64,000 nucleotides of DNA from Myrica gale (Eukaryota; Streptophyta; Magnoliopsida; Fagales; Myricaceae). Position numbers and translations under genes: made by a program. Location of the stretch: assembly GCA_963930655.1 (NCBI GenBank), contig OZ005607.1, forward strand, positions 13,718,874 through 13,782,873, read 5' to 3'. Positions 21,702 to 33,500 of the stretch are shown one piece after another (position 1 is the stretch's first letter; every line of letters starts with the position of its first letter). Under the pieces are notes generated by a model, which did not search any database, was not told the origin of the DNA, and worked only from the letters and a program-made list of their open reading frames with translations.

Positions 21702-23419
21702 AAATGAACTTTAGGCCCAATAACCCCAAACAAGACCAGTAAGCCTTGAAAACTTAGGGATAGGCCCATTAAGGTCTAATAAGGCCCCAGAGGCCCTCAC
21801 TCATGGCTTTTAGTGAAGATTTGATATTGATTAATAATTTACATGATTAATTCATTATTAAGTCAAATTAAAAGAAAAAGGCTTATTAATTTGCACCAAA
21901 GGAAGGATATTAAATATTAACCTTAGTCCTAAGTTCTATTAATGAGAACATAAATAATACATAAATAGTACATATTAATATTTCTTTTCTTCTTTAATGT
22001 TCTATTACAGTTCAAATGCATTCTTGTGCTATGTCTTTCTATTAAAATGTGAAAGTGTATATGTGCATTCTATAATCGACTTATGTGAATTGTGAATCTG
22101 TTTTGATTATGATATGTCAATTGCATTTTTATATGCTATATGCATTCTATTGATTGCTTACAGTGAATTGTTTATCGATGATGCACAAGATAAGTCATGA
22201 TGCATCTACATATCATGAGTATGGGGATGTTGTTGACCGAAATGACCAAAATGACCGAAATGAAACTCATACCTAGAGGTGGCCCTGAGATCAGGTGACG
22301 ATACAATTCACAGTGGGATAGTGCAAGCCACCACTGGGAGGATAGTGATTGAACAATGCACACCTGACCGAGTCCTGGTGTCGAGGCACGAGACAATCAC
22401 AAAGGAGAGGAGGGATGCACAACCCGAACTATGAGGGTTAAACAGAGTGCAGTAAGGACACATCTACCGAAATTTAAAAGAAAGAAAGTGAAAGGACCGA
22501 AAAAGAAAGAAAGCGAAATGACCTGGAATCGATGCATCATTTATGCATTGCATTGATCATACATCGTTATGTTGTTTATTATTATCGATGCTTATTTATT
22601 ATTTACCTGCTACTATCATTATTCCTGCATATTTATTTCACATGACATGTCCCCTTTCCACCTTACAGAGTCAATGAGACTCACCCATTTTATGTTTGTT
22701 TATGTTTGCCTTTTTATTATTAAGCAGGATGTTGGATTATTTCAAGGTCGAAGAGATTCTACATGCATGATCTGTTTTGTATCCCCTTTCGTTGTTTCTT
22801 TTATTTTCTTTTGATGATAGTGTTTCAAAACTATTTTTGGGCCCTTGAAACGCAGTTGTATAGCTAGGTGGACTATAGGAAGCTCGTATTTTTGTATAAT
22901 CTAGGCCTATTCTTTTATAATCCTCCCAAATGTCCCTTTTTGTACCAGACCGTGTTCGTTTAAAGGAAAGTGTGTATTCTCTATGTTGATTTCTTGCCAT
23001 AAGGTTTATTTATTTCCTTTAATTATGCTTTAATCTCTTTCCGATACCAATCAGTTTTCATCCTAATTCATTAATGAGATTTTCCTAAATAAGTGCATAT
23101 TATTATGATTCGATACTTTTTTATGATTTTACAATTTTCTTTTTAGTCTTTAACTGATTAAAGTTTTCCATAGTAAAGTGCAAGTGCAAATCTATCGATT
23201 TTAATATTTTGAGCTATTTCACTTCCTTTGTTCAAGTTTTCTAAAATCGACTTACGATCTTCCTTTTAACCAGTAACCTTTTTAATAAGTCTTCCACTAA
23301 GTAAATTAGAGGGAATTTAAGCAATCTTAAGAATTTTTATCATGCGGTAATCCCCAAATTTTGTGCATGCGATTACTATACGCGAGCAGAATGGGTAAGT
23401 ACTAGCACGAGACGTGACA

Positions 23420-23690
23420 AATGGTATCAAATGATGGTTATAGTTGAATCTTGATGTTTTATATGGATGATCGGAGTTGCTCTCTATTATATGCTATTAA
23501 TGATGTTTGTTTAGAGCCTATGGATATGATTCTGCAGACCCGTGGAAGGAATTTTAATTGACGTAAAGGTGTATGTCCTGATTTTGTAGACTTCTGAATG
23601 GAATTTGCCTAAAGGTCTTGGTTTTAATTGAATTTAGAAGGTCAATTTTCCTGAGATTCAGGTATTGATCTTTGTTCTATTAAGGCTTAA
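23420..23690. other. possible internal start of the long-LTR element
   Basis: The sequence after the primer-site-like AATGGTATCA is AT-rich and shows no gag coding. It merges into sequence I assign to a copia LTR. Confidence 0.25.
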
Positions 23691-26384
23691 GTAAAACTTT
23701 TGAGTTTTTTAGGATAATGAATTTTGATGTTGAACTTGGTTTTGGGATTGATATTATTTGAGTTTTGGGATAATGACTTTTGATCTTTGTTCTACAAGAT
23801 TGAAGATCAAGCAGATGCAATAAGCTAAAAAGTGAAAATTCAAGACCATATGATATAATCTTGTAACTCTTAGTTTCACTTTTGACAATAATTTGAATTG
23901 CACACTTGCATATCTTTCAAACCATGCATAATCTTCTTATCACAATTTTGACAACCAAAATGCGCTTTAAATGTTTTCAAATCATCCCTATATAAACTCT
24001 CAAGCCTTGATTATACTTTTGGGAATGTTGTTTTTGAAATTGGGATTTCAAAAATGTCAAAAATGGGCTTTTTAATTATAGCGGATGATGAAAAATGTTA
24101 TAGCTGTCTATAAAGTGGTCGACCTTTACATGAAGCAGATGACGGGGCGGGTAGGATAAAAATTTGACAGCATTCAAATTTTATAAATGTTGGGCAATGG
24201 CCAGTTGAAGCGATCGACCGATACAATAATAATATTGTCAGATCGAATCTCAACGGCTAGAAATGACTAGTTTTCTAATGTGACATATATAAAAATCTTC
24301 CTAATGTCTAAAAATGCGGGAGAACGACTACATATCATTTCTATAACTTGAGAAAGATCTTAAACCTTCTTATTTCATATCATTCACACAAATTACATTT
24401 TCACATCATTGAAAATTGTGTGAATCAAAAGAGATAGAGTTTTTCATTTTCTTATCCACTTTTTCAGAGAGATTAATTCTTGTATCTTTATATTCAAGAG
24501 AATTGATTCCTTTAGTGAGGTTGTTCACTAAAGAAGAAGTTTAGAGAGAGTATATCTCAAGCTTGGTTGGGTTGTGAGTGGTGAGTGATGAACCTGAGAA
24601 AGTACTTGTATGGTTCTTCAGCATTCGGAAGCTAGAGTGTACACTATTTTGAAGATATTAAAAAAACTTCAAGTCTCGGTACATGAGCTTGAGGGGTAGA
24701 TGTAAGCGGGTTTTTTGAGCCACCTAAAAATCTTGTATTTGCTTCTCTAACCTGACTCTTTACATTTAGCACTTATTTACTTTCAAGACTTGTTTAAATA
24801 CTTGTGCTAAATTATCCTTTACTTTGCAAACACGATTTTTGTAACACGCCTGGACTAATAGTTCAGGACTAATAGTTCAATTATGGTAGCTGAACTTAGT
24901 TGATGACCAGCTGGGCTGGGCTCAGTTATGTGCGTTGCATTGGGCTCCTTTACATTTATTAGTGGTTGTATCTTATTTACGTTTTGGCCCAGTAGATGTT
25001 GTAGGGGGTAGGGGCTTAAGTATCTTTTATGCTTTTGTTAGTTTGTTGCGTCTACTTTCAGCTGGCTGAGGGTTATTTAGAAGGCAGTTACTCCTTCGGG
25101 GGAGGGATGGAACAACTCAGTTGAAGCTTTTCTATAGGTTTTCTCTCTTGCTTTCTTTGGAGACTAGTCATCTCGAATTTGACAATTGGATTTTCTTTTC
25201 ATTTTCTTGGAATACAAACAGGTTTGTTACAAGCATGCTTATGACCAATAGTTCATTTAACGTCTTTTGTTACAAGCATTGTAACACGCCTGGACTAATA
25301 GTTCAATTATGATAGCTGACCTTAGTTGATGACCAGCTGGGCTGGGCAGTTATGTGGGTTGCATTGGGCTCTTTTACATTTATTAGTGGTTGTATCGTAT
25401 TTATGTTTTGGCCCATTAGATGTTGTAGGGGCTTAAACGTCTTTTATGCTTTTGTTAGTTTGTTGCGTTTGTTTACAGCTGGCTGTGGGTTATTTAGAAG
25501 GTTGTGACTCCTTCGGGGGAGGGATGGAACAACTCAGTTGAAGCTTTTCTATAGTTTTTCTCTCTTGCTTTCTTTGGGGACTTGCCATCTCGAATTTGGC
25601 CAATGTATTTTCTTCTTATTTTCTTGGAATACAAATAGGTTTGTTACAAGTGGTATCAGAGGAACGATCTTGCCATGGATTTGCTCGCACAGTGCTATAA
25701 GATCTCCGAATTATTGAAGGATTTACAAAGTGGCAACCAACGAATGCAAGAAAAATTCAATATCTATTTGGAAATACTTGAAGTGGAAGTTGAAGATCTA
25801 AAAACGGAAGAATGCAATGAATAAAAAGAAAAAATAGACCAGATGAAAGCACTAACTGAAGATTCAAGCATAGAAACAGGGGAAGGAAGTAAGATGAGTC
25901 ACAGCTTGAAGAAGAAACAAAACAACAAGACATCGATAAAAGAAAGACCCTGGAAACCAATCTCGACTTTTCGGTGAAAATCAAAACGCTTCCAGATAAT
26001 TGTTCTTTCTCATTATCTACTAGTGTATCCCCTATCACTCGTCTTCCACACCGTACTCGTCTCCACAATCAAAATTGCAGCCAAGGTTCCACTAAGTTTT
26101 CTGAAATTGTCACATTCAGAGTTTTCTCCCCAAACAAGGTCATCTCCAAAGAATTTTACAAACTCCTAGCCACTCTGAACTTTCGAAACTTGATGAGGCA
26201 TTTTTTTCTATCACCGAAAACGTAAGCGATTGAGTCAAATTTCATGTCAAGAATCTAACTGTTGGCCTAGGCTGGAGATTTCTAGATTTTTGTAGAATGT
26301 GCATTGTTCAAAACAATTGGGGAAAATCTACAAGGAAGAATTCAACTTAGTCGACGATGATTCTGGGGAAGTCTAGGTTCATAG

Positions 26385-26738
26385 TATGACTGATGATGAT
26401 AGAATATCAGAGGTCTAGGATTTGGAGCTGAGATCATAATGACATCTGAAATTTGTTGTAATGAAACAGAAGGTTGTACCTAGGTACTTCAAAAGCTTCA
26501 AGAGAAGTTTCAAATTGTTGTAAACATTCAAGGGAATGAGCCTCTTATAAAGCCAGAGATAGATGAGGTTTGCAAAGCTCTACAAGCAGGCCCAAATGCT
26601 GTAGAGAATGCATCTGATCCAAGCCGAGTGAAATGTGTGGTGGACACTTATGGATAACAATCTATTTTTCAAGAGGTCTGATTCCATATAACAAGTTCGG
26701 GAATGTCAACCGAAACTTCCCATACTTCTTTCATCTTG
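26385..26738 (+). pseudogene. captured fragment of CMP-KDO synthetase
   Basis: Across about 350 bases the translation follows plant 3-deoxy-manno-octulosonate cytidylyltransferase (KDSB/CKS) in order: TDDDRISEV, IIMTSE, QKLQEKF, VVNIQGNEPLI, VCKALQAGPNAV, DPSRVKCVVD, YFSRGLIPYNKFGNVN and FPYFFHLG. That enzyme activates KDO for the rhamnogalacturonan-II pectin side chain. The piece is the central part of the protein only. Several frame breaks make it a pseudogene. It lies inside the non-autonomous LTR element, upstream of a PPR fragment, in the same orientation as the element. The run of family-specific motifs makes identity fairly sure; whether it came from an mRNA or from genomic DNA is not clear. 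Confidence 0.75.
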
Positions 26739-26814
26739 GTATCTATTTTTCATGTTTGTTAGCATGTAAGTTGTTTGATAAAATTTCTTACAGAGACTAT
26801 GTTCTTGGAATATT

Positions 26815-27003
26815 TTGAGGACCTTCCGTGGGGCTTGTAGAATTAATGGTGATGTTACACTTGGAAAAGAAGTTATTGGTTATTTGATTGAATTGAAGGC
26901 CCAAGAAGCTGGAGATTATTCTTTGTGGTTGAACATTTATTTCTCTGTTGGGAACTGGGAGAAGGTATTGAATGTGCATAAATTTTTCAAGAGAAAAGAG
27001 TAG
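26815..27003 (+). pseudogene. captured fragment of a PPR protein gene (E-motif region)
   Basis: A 62-residue open stretch reads GACRINGDVTLGKEV, YLIELKAQEAGDYSLW and NIYFSVGNWEKVLNVHKFF. These follow the E/E+ motif consensus of plant PLS-class pentatricopeptide repeat proteins (GACRIHGNVELGE, LLELEPENSGNYVLLSNIYA, GRWDEVAKVRKLM). PPR proteins bind organellar RNA. Only the carboxy-terminal E region is here, with no repeats before it, so it is a fragment. It sits about 75 bases after the KDO-synthetase piece, inside the same LTR element. The stretch from 27010 to 27160 may be another captured piece that I cannot identify. Confidence 0.75.
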
Positions 27004-28459
27004 TAAATGACTTTGTTGTTGATGATCTTCATTTCACTGAAAGGATGGGCTTTGTTAGATGTTTGATGAGATCAATGACAGCTAAAGTAGCTAGTTTTGT
27101 TGCTGAAATTCCCTTTGAACTTGTCTGCCACAATTTTGAGCATTAAAGAAAATTTGAGCATACTTAAAGCTCCAACCTTGCGGAAAAGGTTGTTTGAAGG
27201 GGAAGAGAATGTAACATGCCTAGACTAATAGTTCAATTATGGTAGCTGACCTTAGTTGATGACCAGTTGGGCTGGGCTCAGTTATGTGGGTTGCATTGGG
27301 CTCTTTTACATTTATTAGTGGTTGTATCTTATTTACGTTTTGGCCTAGTAGATGCTATAGGGGCTTAAGAGTCTTTTATGCTTTTGTTGGTTTGTTGCGT
27401 CTGTTTTCAGCAGGGTGTGGGTTATTTAAAAGGCAGTTACTCCTTCGGGGGAGGGATGGAACAACTCAGTTGAAGCTTTTCTATAGTTTTTCTCTCTTGC
27501 TTTCTTTGGAGACTAGCCATCTCGAATTTTGTCATTGTATTTTCTTAGAATACAAACAGGTTTGTTACAATTTTCGGGGTTAAAACTAAGAAGTTTGAAA
27601 ACTCAATTCACCCGTTCTTGGATTGCCTTAATCTTAACATTTACAATTGGTATTGGAGCTTGATGCTCGTTTTACAAGATTTAACAATCTTGAGTTAGAA
27701 TGACAACTTCAAGTTTCAACACTCAAGTTGAAGGACTTGCCACACTTAGACCTCCATTTTTTATGAAAATGATTATGCATATTGGAAAGTTAGGATGTGA
27801 ATTTATTTTCAATCTATTGATTATGATGTGTGGTTATGCATTGTGAATGATCTTCATGTGCCTAGAAAAAGGTTGGAGAAGTAGAATCTCCTAAGAACGA
27901 AAATGAATATGATGTAAATGACAAAAAGAAAATTTCTCTAGATGCAAGAGCCATGAACATATTATATTATGCTTTAGATAGAGGAGAGTTTAATAGAAAT
28001 TCATATTGTTCACATGCTAGAGATATATGACATATTATATTGTACTCTAGAAATTACTCATGAAGGAACAAGTCCAGTCAAAGAGTCAAAAATCAACATG
28101 TTTGTTCATAGTTACGAATTACTTAAGATAGAAGTACTGAATCTATTGGTGACATGTTTACTAGATTTACCAACACTATAAATGTCTTGAATGCTCTTGG
28201 TAAATCTTATTCTAACTCCGATTTAGTGAGAAAAATCTTTAGGTCACTACGAAAGACATGGGAGGCCAAAGTGACCGTCATATAAGAAGCCAAAGACCTC
28301 ACCAAACTACCTCTAAATGAGCTCATCGGATCCCTCATGACCCATGAGATCCAAGTGCTCGAAAATGAAGATAAAGATCGCTCTCAAATCTACGATAATC
28401 GAAGATAAGGAGGACGATGAGGAAGACATATGCAATGGCCATAACAAAAGGTTACGCCT

Positions 28460-30490
28460 TGGCAAGCCCTGACACATGCAATGGCCCTAACTACATGGAT
28501 CATTTTAGTCTGTAAATTTTGTTACTGAGAAATCAAATCAGGATCTGTCGGTTGAAAGATTCTATTATGACCAACTCATCGTACTCACCAATTCATCCAC
28601 ACTCTGGGCGCAAGAAAAATTTCAAAAAAACACTTATCTGCCGGGTGGGAGAAAGAACATATTTACCTGTCATGGTCACAAAAGGAGACGAAGGGTAATA
28701 GTGGAATAAAAGAGACGAAGGAGATGACGCGGAGAGGAGGACCTCGATTCATAGGAAGGACGAGTAGTGAAAGGGAGGCGTCGTCGCTTTGGGAATTAGA
28801 GAGTTTGACTGTCGCTACATCTGGGTAAGGTGACTTTTAAGGATGAAGTGGAGACTTGCCGTGGCAGTGGAGAACTGTCGGGTTGTGCGTAGTGGGCTAA
28901 ACTGCTGGCAGCAAGGCTTGATTAGATTCATACTGGGATGGGCCCATAAGTGAGTTGGGTCATTAGTTAAGGAAGTGGTTGGGTATATTTCACGGGACTT
29001 GTTAGGAGCTAATCAGCAGGTCTTTTTTTTCTTTTTCTTTTTTCGCTTTTGCCTTAAATAGTAAAGGTAGAGAAGGAGAGAGAAAGGGATCGATGCTGAA
29101 TTGTGGAGACTGTTTCAATGAATGTTACGAAAGCTTTTATGAATGAAATTTCCGTAATACTTTCTTTTCCTACTTTTTTTCAATATTGAGTTAGTCAAAC
29201 TTTTCGTAATATGTGGTGGGCTAAGTGATTTATAAATTAATGGGAACATATGGTTATTGAAAAATAATTAATACGTGTCCCGTTACGAATATTAGATTTT
29301 TTTTCTGTTTATTAGTCACTCGAGTTTAGGACGAAACTTACTATACAGACTAATTTGAGATTAAACAATAGTCCGAAAACTAATAAACTAATTAAACCGC
29401 AAAAGAAATTCCATTAAAAAATGTATACACGTTTCACCCTCTTCCACTAAACAACTAATTGCATGGTCTTATAAGTCACGAGAAAGTCTTTTAAAAATAA
29501 AAGATTAAAACAAAAGCAGAACACATTTCATAAAACACTCCCAAAAGAAAAGGAGAAGAAAGAGATCACGGCAATAAGAAAAAAAAAGGATGGGGAAGAG
29601 AGAGAGAGAATTTTAGGTTTCCTCGCTCCCAGCTGACAAAATAATTTTTTAAAAGATTAACAGAAGTTGATATTGGATACCAAAAAGTGGTCCTTATATT
29701 TCACTGTTATTACAATATTTCAGGTCATTCTATTATAGTTTGAATTTTAAACACCAAAAGTTCTTGTCTAGAAACAATTTGTTTTTAATATATATAACGA
29801 ACGTTAATCATTTTATACTTTTCTTCTTCCATTTACCTCTCCTCCCTCCACTTTGTTTTTTCTCTATATGTCTCTACTAACCAACCGAAGGCTGTAGACA
29901 TATATAATAGAAACGACAAAAGAAAAAAAGAAACGGCTAAAAAAATAACTAAATGGAAGCCATCTCAACATTACGTCATCGCTTTGTAAATATGTCAAAT
30001 GAAAATTTAAACCGCAAACATTTTATATTTTCATTAGAAACGGGCAAAAGTTTTCACAACAGCCTAGAGATTACCTCAATCATTCAATAACTTCTATATT
30101 AATGGCAATTTAGAAAAAGAGAACCCGACAAACCCAAATGCATATATAATATTATAAGACATGTTATTCACACGTTACTATGAGCATTATTAAATATTTA
30201 AAGCTCACTCTCCCTCAATCAATGGTATAATACACTTTCTGTAAATAATTATAAAGACCTCCTGATTCATGCCAGTGTAGTTTACCCTATCAATCACACC
30301 ATATCATCTTTTTATCTTATTTGAGTTAGAAAAAATATGTTAAGATATGACGTTAGCCCTTTAAATCTCTCTTAACTGAGAATAACGGGCCACTTTGGTT
30401 GATCACCATAATTCATCTTCAAAAAGCTCGCCCGGTGAAAATGGGTATAACCTTTATAACCACTAAGAAAAAAAAACATAATAAAAATAT
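28460..30490. other. 2 kb with no recognisable gene
   Basis: AT-rich and repeat-like in texture. 28990-29170 has a pyrimidine tract and a purine tract, as in LTR or leader sequence, but I cannot tie it to an element. Confidence 0.35.
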
Positions 30491-30506
30491 ATGTATATAT
30501 GCACGC

Positions 30507-33500
30507 TGTTATATCCTTTAGACATGTGCTGTGTGGTGGTATGTGGTGGTGCCTGGCACTTGTGCCAGCCACAAACTCATTGTGCGTGAGAGGGACACAC
30601 ACAACTCCGAGTCGGTGCTTGGTGGATGTGAGTTGAGGATAGACCCTAACTCTTTGATGCCTCACAGCGCATAACAATAACACACACATGTTGTGGGGGT
30701 GTTGTGTTAAAGACCCCGTCTAAGCCACCTTAACAACACCAACTCCCGCCAAGTGATTCGAACACGATCACGCTAATCGATCCTTAAACCGTTCTTGACA
30801 ACACACGAGCTGAAATATAGGATTTAACATACAATTAGAGAACACTCAAGATATTATTAATAAAGAACGAAGAACGTGGTTAAGGGTTAATTAGCCCAAG
30901 AACCATAAGAACAGAAAACAATCTCGATCAAGGGTTGATTAGCCTAAGAACGTGTACCCAAACTAGTTTATTAACCTAGAATGAATCCAAATGACAAGGT
31001 TAGTAGCCATGACACCGACTGAGCATATACGTGCCTATGCTCGGCCAAAACATTCCCCAAAAGCACTCAGGCTCTCCAAGATTCTACTCTTCTAAATGCA
31101 TAACACTAATGCACCTAAGGGTGTTTATATAGACATCATTAGGTGCATACAAACCCTAAATAAATCAAATCACAATCACAATCAAATCAAATCTAAATCA
31201 ATTCTCTGATCTTTAGGAATTAATCCCTTCAAGAAAGGAGAATTGATATTACATGCCTAAATAAAGATAAACTCAAAGGAAATGAATCTTCTAGAGTTTA
31301 GGAAAGAATTCCTAAATCTTGGAATATTTGATTTATTCAACTAAACACAAAAGGAAACTAATCTCCTACGATACCTCTATAAATGTATGGATCTCGCCGT
31401 CATCCGTCGTCGCTTTCACCACCATGGTGGTAATGCTCCTTCGACTCCATGGCCCTTCATCTTCCATCCCTACGTAGCACCAGTAGGGGTGGTGGCCACT
31501 ACTTGTACTCCTCTATTTGTTTGCCTCCTGCTGTTTGGCTTGGCTGGTGGCCAAGGACTTGCTACAGCATCATGTCATGGCAAGACCATGTGTTGGCCAT
31601 GAGCTTATCATGGCATGTCTGGCAGGCATGCCAGGCATGGGCGTTGCTAGGGCGCCATGCCTTGTCAAGGGCGTCTAGCTTGCACACGAGCAGATGCCAT
31701 GACTTAGTTGTGGTGCTGTCGCTGTGCGCGCAGTGGGCATGTCAAGTGTACCTATGGATGCCTATGGCGTCTCATCTCGGCACCTATTCTCCCACGCATG
31801 GTTGTCATGGCCCATGTCATCACTAGGGATCCTTTCATTCCCTCTTCCATAAAGAGTACTCTTGACCCCAAGGTTAAACTTTGAAATTCTAGAGGTCATG
31901 CCTTCAAAGTCCTCTTAAGCCATCTCCTCTCTAGGTAGCCCATCCATGCTTCAAGTAACCAACCTACCGCCCAGGGTGAACTCCATACTCCTCCCACCAT
32001 AATCAAGTATGATTTTGCCAATGTCTTTTAACCAAGCATTGTCCAAAACCACATCTAACTCATCCAAGGAAAGCACATATAGGTCAGCAACTACTTGCAT
32101 ACCTTGGACATTAATTGAGATTGTCTTCACGATCTTCTCACATCTCATCTTCCCTCCATTGGCAAGCTTCACTTCAAAGGCCGCTATCTTTCTCAATGCA
32201 AGTCCGCCTTATTAACAAGGTGGGTGTTGATGAAGTTGTGGGTAGACCCACTATCCACCAACAAAGTGATCGCATGCTTGCCCATTGAAGCCATGAAAGT
32301 CATGGTTGAACATTTCTCAATGTTGGTCATGACATTAAGACTCAACTCGCTGTCACTAGTATACTCTGCATGCCCGTACTCCTCACTTGACTCCTCCACC
32401 CGCACATCAATGAAGCTCATGACCTTGGCCTTGTTGCATTGATGGTTAGGATTCCACTTCTCTCCACACTTGAAACATAAGTGCTTCTTGATGCACTCCT
32501 CCAACTCTTCTCGGCTAAGCTTCTTGACTTCATTTTTCTTCCTCCTCGACTCTTCAACCACCTCACTTCCCTTAGAAGGTATCTCGGATTGCAAGGATTC
32601 ATTTTCCTTGCTAGTTGCTTCTTCCTTGACATGCTTCTTCTCAAACCTGTGCTATCTTCAAGGATCTCTGCGATCCTCATAGATTCTTGCAACCTAGTGG
32701 GCTGCTTCAAATTTATCTCCTTAGATATCCACTACTTCAACTCATACACAAGGTGCCAATGAGTACCTCTTCGGAACAACCCCTCACTAAAGTTTGGAGT
32801 TGTCGAAACTCCTCCACATATGTATGCACCTTGCCCTTTTGCTTAAGTTTGGCCAATTGACCATGATGGTTGACAATGGGTGAGGGCCGAAATTCTATGA
32901 GCAACTCCCTCTCAAAAGTCGTCCTTCCGAGCCTTCTTCTTTCTTTCTCATATTGGGCTCGAATCCACTTTCACCATTTGCTTACTTTGCCATCAAGATA
33001 GAAACATGTGGTGGCTACTCTTTCCTCCCTTGGCACTTCATACACATAGAAGTAATGGTCCGCCTTATCAAGCCATTCATGTGGATCACCTCCACTAAAC
33101 TTTGGGAACTCTATCTTCTGTCTCCCATGTCCTCGGTTTGAAACCAATTTCCATCTTCACCATCTTCATCACGATCTCCTCTATGATAGTTTTCTCGCCT
33201 TCTAACATCATCATAAGTTCGGCCATAGGGTCTCTCCACCCTATACTAACTACCTCCAACTCTATCTTCCGTCCTTGTATGATCATCATCACCATGGTTG
33301 GAATCCTCACATAGCAATCTCTCGACTACTTCATGCTTATTCTCCATATGTCCACCCACTATTAGTGTTGGTCGATGTCTAGGTTCTCTTCTTGTGGACT
33401 CAGATATGTGTGTTTTTCTCCCCTCCATGGGATGAACATCCTCTCTCCTATTCCTCTCCATCCTTACGGCTTATACATGGTTGCCTCCACTCGGCTCTCC

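Larger units (their letters stand above)
16432..23419 (+). mobile_element. very long, rearranged LTR of a gypsy-type element (fossil)
   Basis: It starts TGTGATACCCCTATCTTTT and ends GACGTGACA, followed at 23420 by AATGGTATCAAATGATGG, a weak initiator-Met-like primer site. The 5' part and the 3' part (about 22570-23419) match the inverted copy at 39695-43743. At 7 kb it is far longer than that 4 kb copy, because blocks are repeated inside it. 17160-17500 recurs at 18400-18520 and 20055-20175, 17895-18100 at 21237-21450, 18120-18400 at 22570-22850, and one block is inverted (19885-20055). Foldbacks are nested at 19220 and 21485. GA repeats occur near 18621 and 20314. Old and broken; no pol is visible. 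Confidence 0.55.
24840..27569 (+). mobile_element. non-autonomous LTR element with three LTR copies and captured host genes
   Basis: Three LTR copies lie in the same orientation: 24840-25231, 25280-25648 and 27210-27569. They start TGTAACACGCCTGGACTAAT (or close) and end GGTTTGTTACA. ATTTT flanks the outer edges (24835-24839 and 27570-27574), so the whole is one insertion. A primer site, TGGTATCAGAGG, follows the second copy. A purine tract, GAAGGGGAAGAGAA, precedes the third. The first two copies are separated by 48 bases. The interior (about 1.56 kb) has a short gag-like start (MDLLAQCYKISELLKDLQSG) and no pol. The rest includes pieces of two host genes (separate entries). It is broken and cannot move by itself. 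Confidence 0.8.
23700..28450 (+). mobile_element. copia-type LTR retrotransposon fossil, interrupted
   Basis: Sequence resembling a copia LTR (start uncertain, about 23700) is broken at 24834 by the element at 24840-27569 and resumes at 27575. The LTR appears to end near 27643 (TTAATCTTAACA), followed by a primer-site-like ACAATTGGTATTGGAGC. From about 27700 a gag-like region begins (MTTSSFNTQVEGLATLRPPF), recognisable to about 28450. No protease, integrase or reverse transcriptase follows. It is broken in many places and old. Confidence 0.5.

Noticed and set aside
26739-26793. GT...AG tract after the KDO-synthetase piece as a retained intron
   Set aside because: At about 55 bases it is short for a plant intron, and the sequence after it does not resume the KDSB protein, so the claim was not made.
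31387-31826. 125-codon open frame on the + strand
   Set aside because: It lies within the LTR of the gypsy-type fossil, antisense to the element, and has no family match. A similar stretch is in the other LTR.
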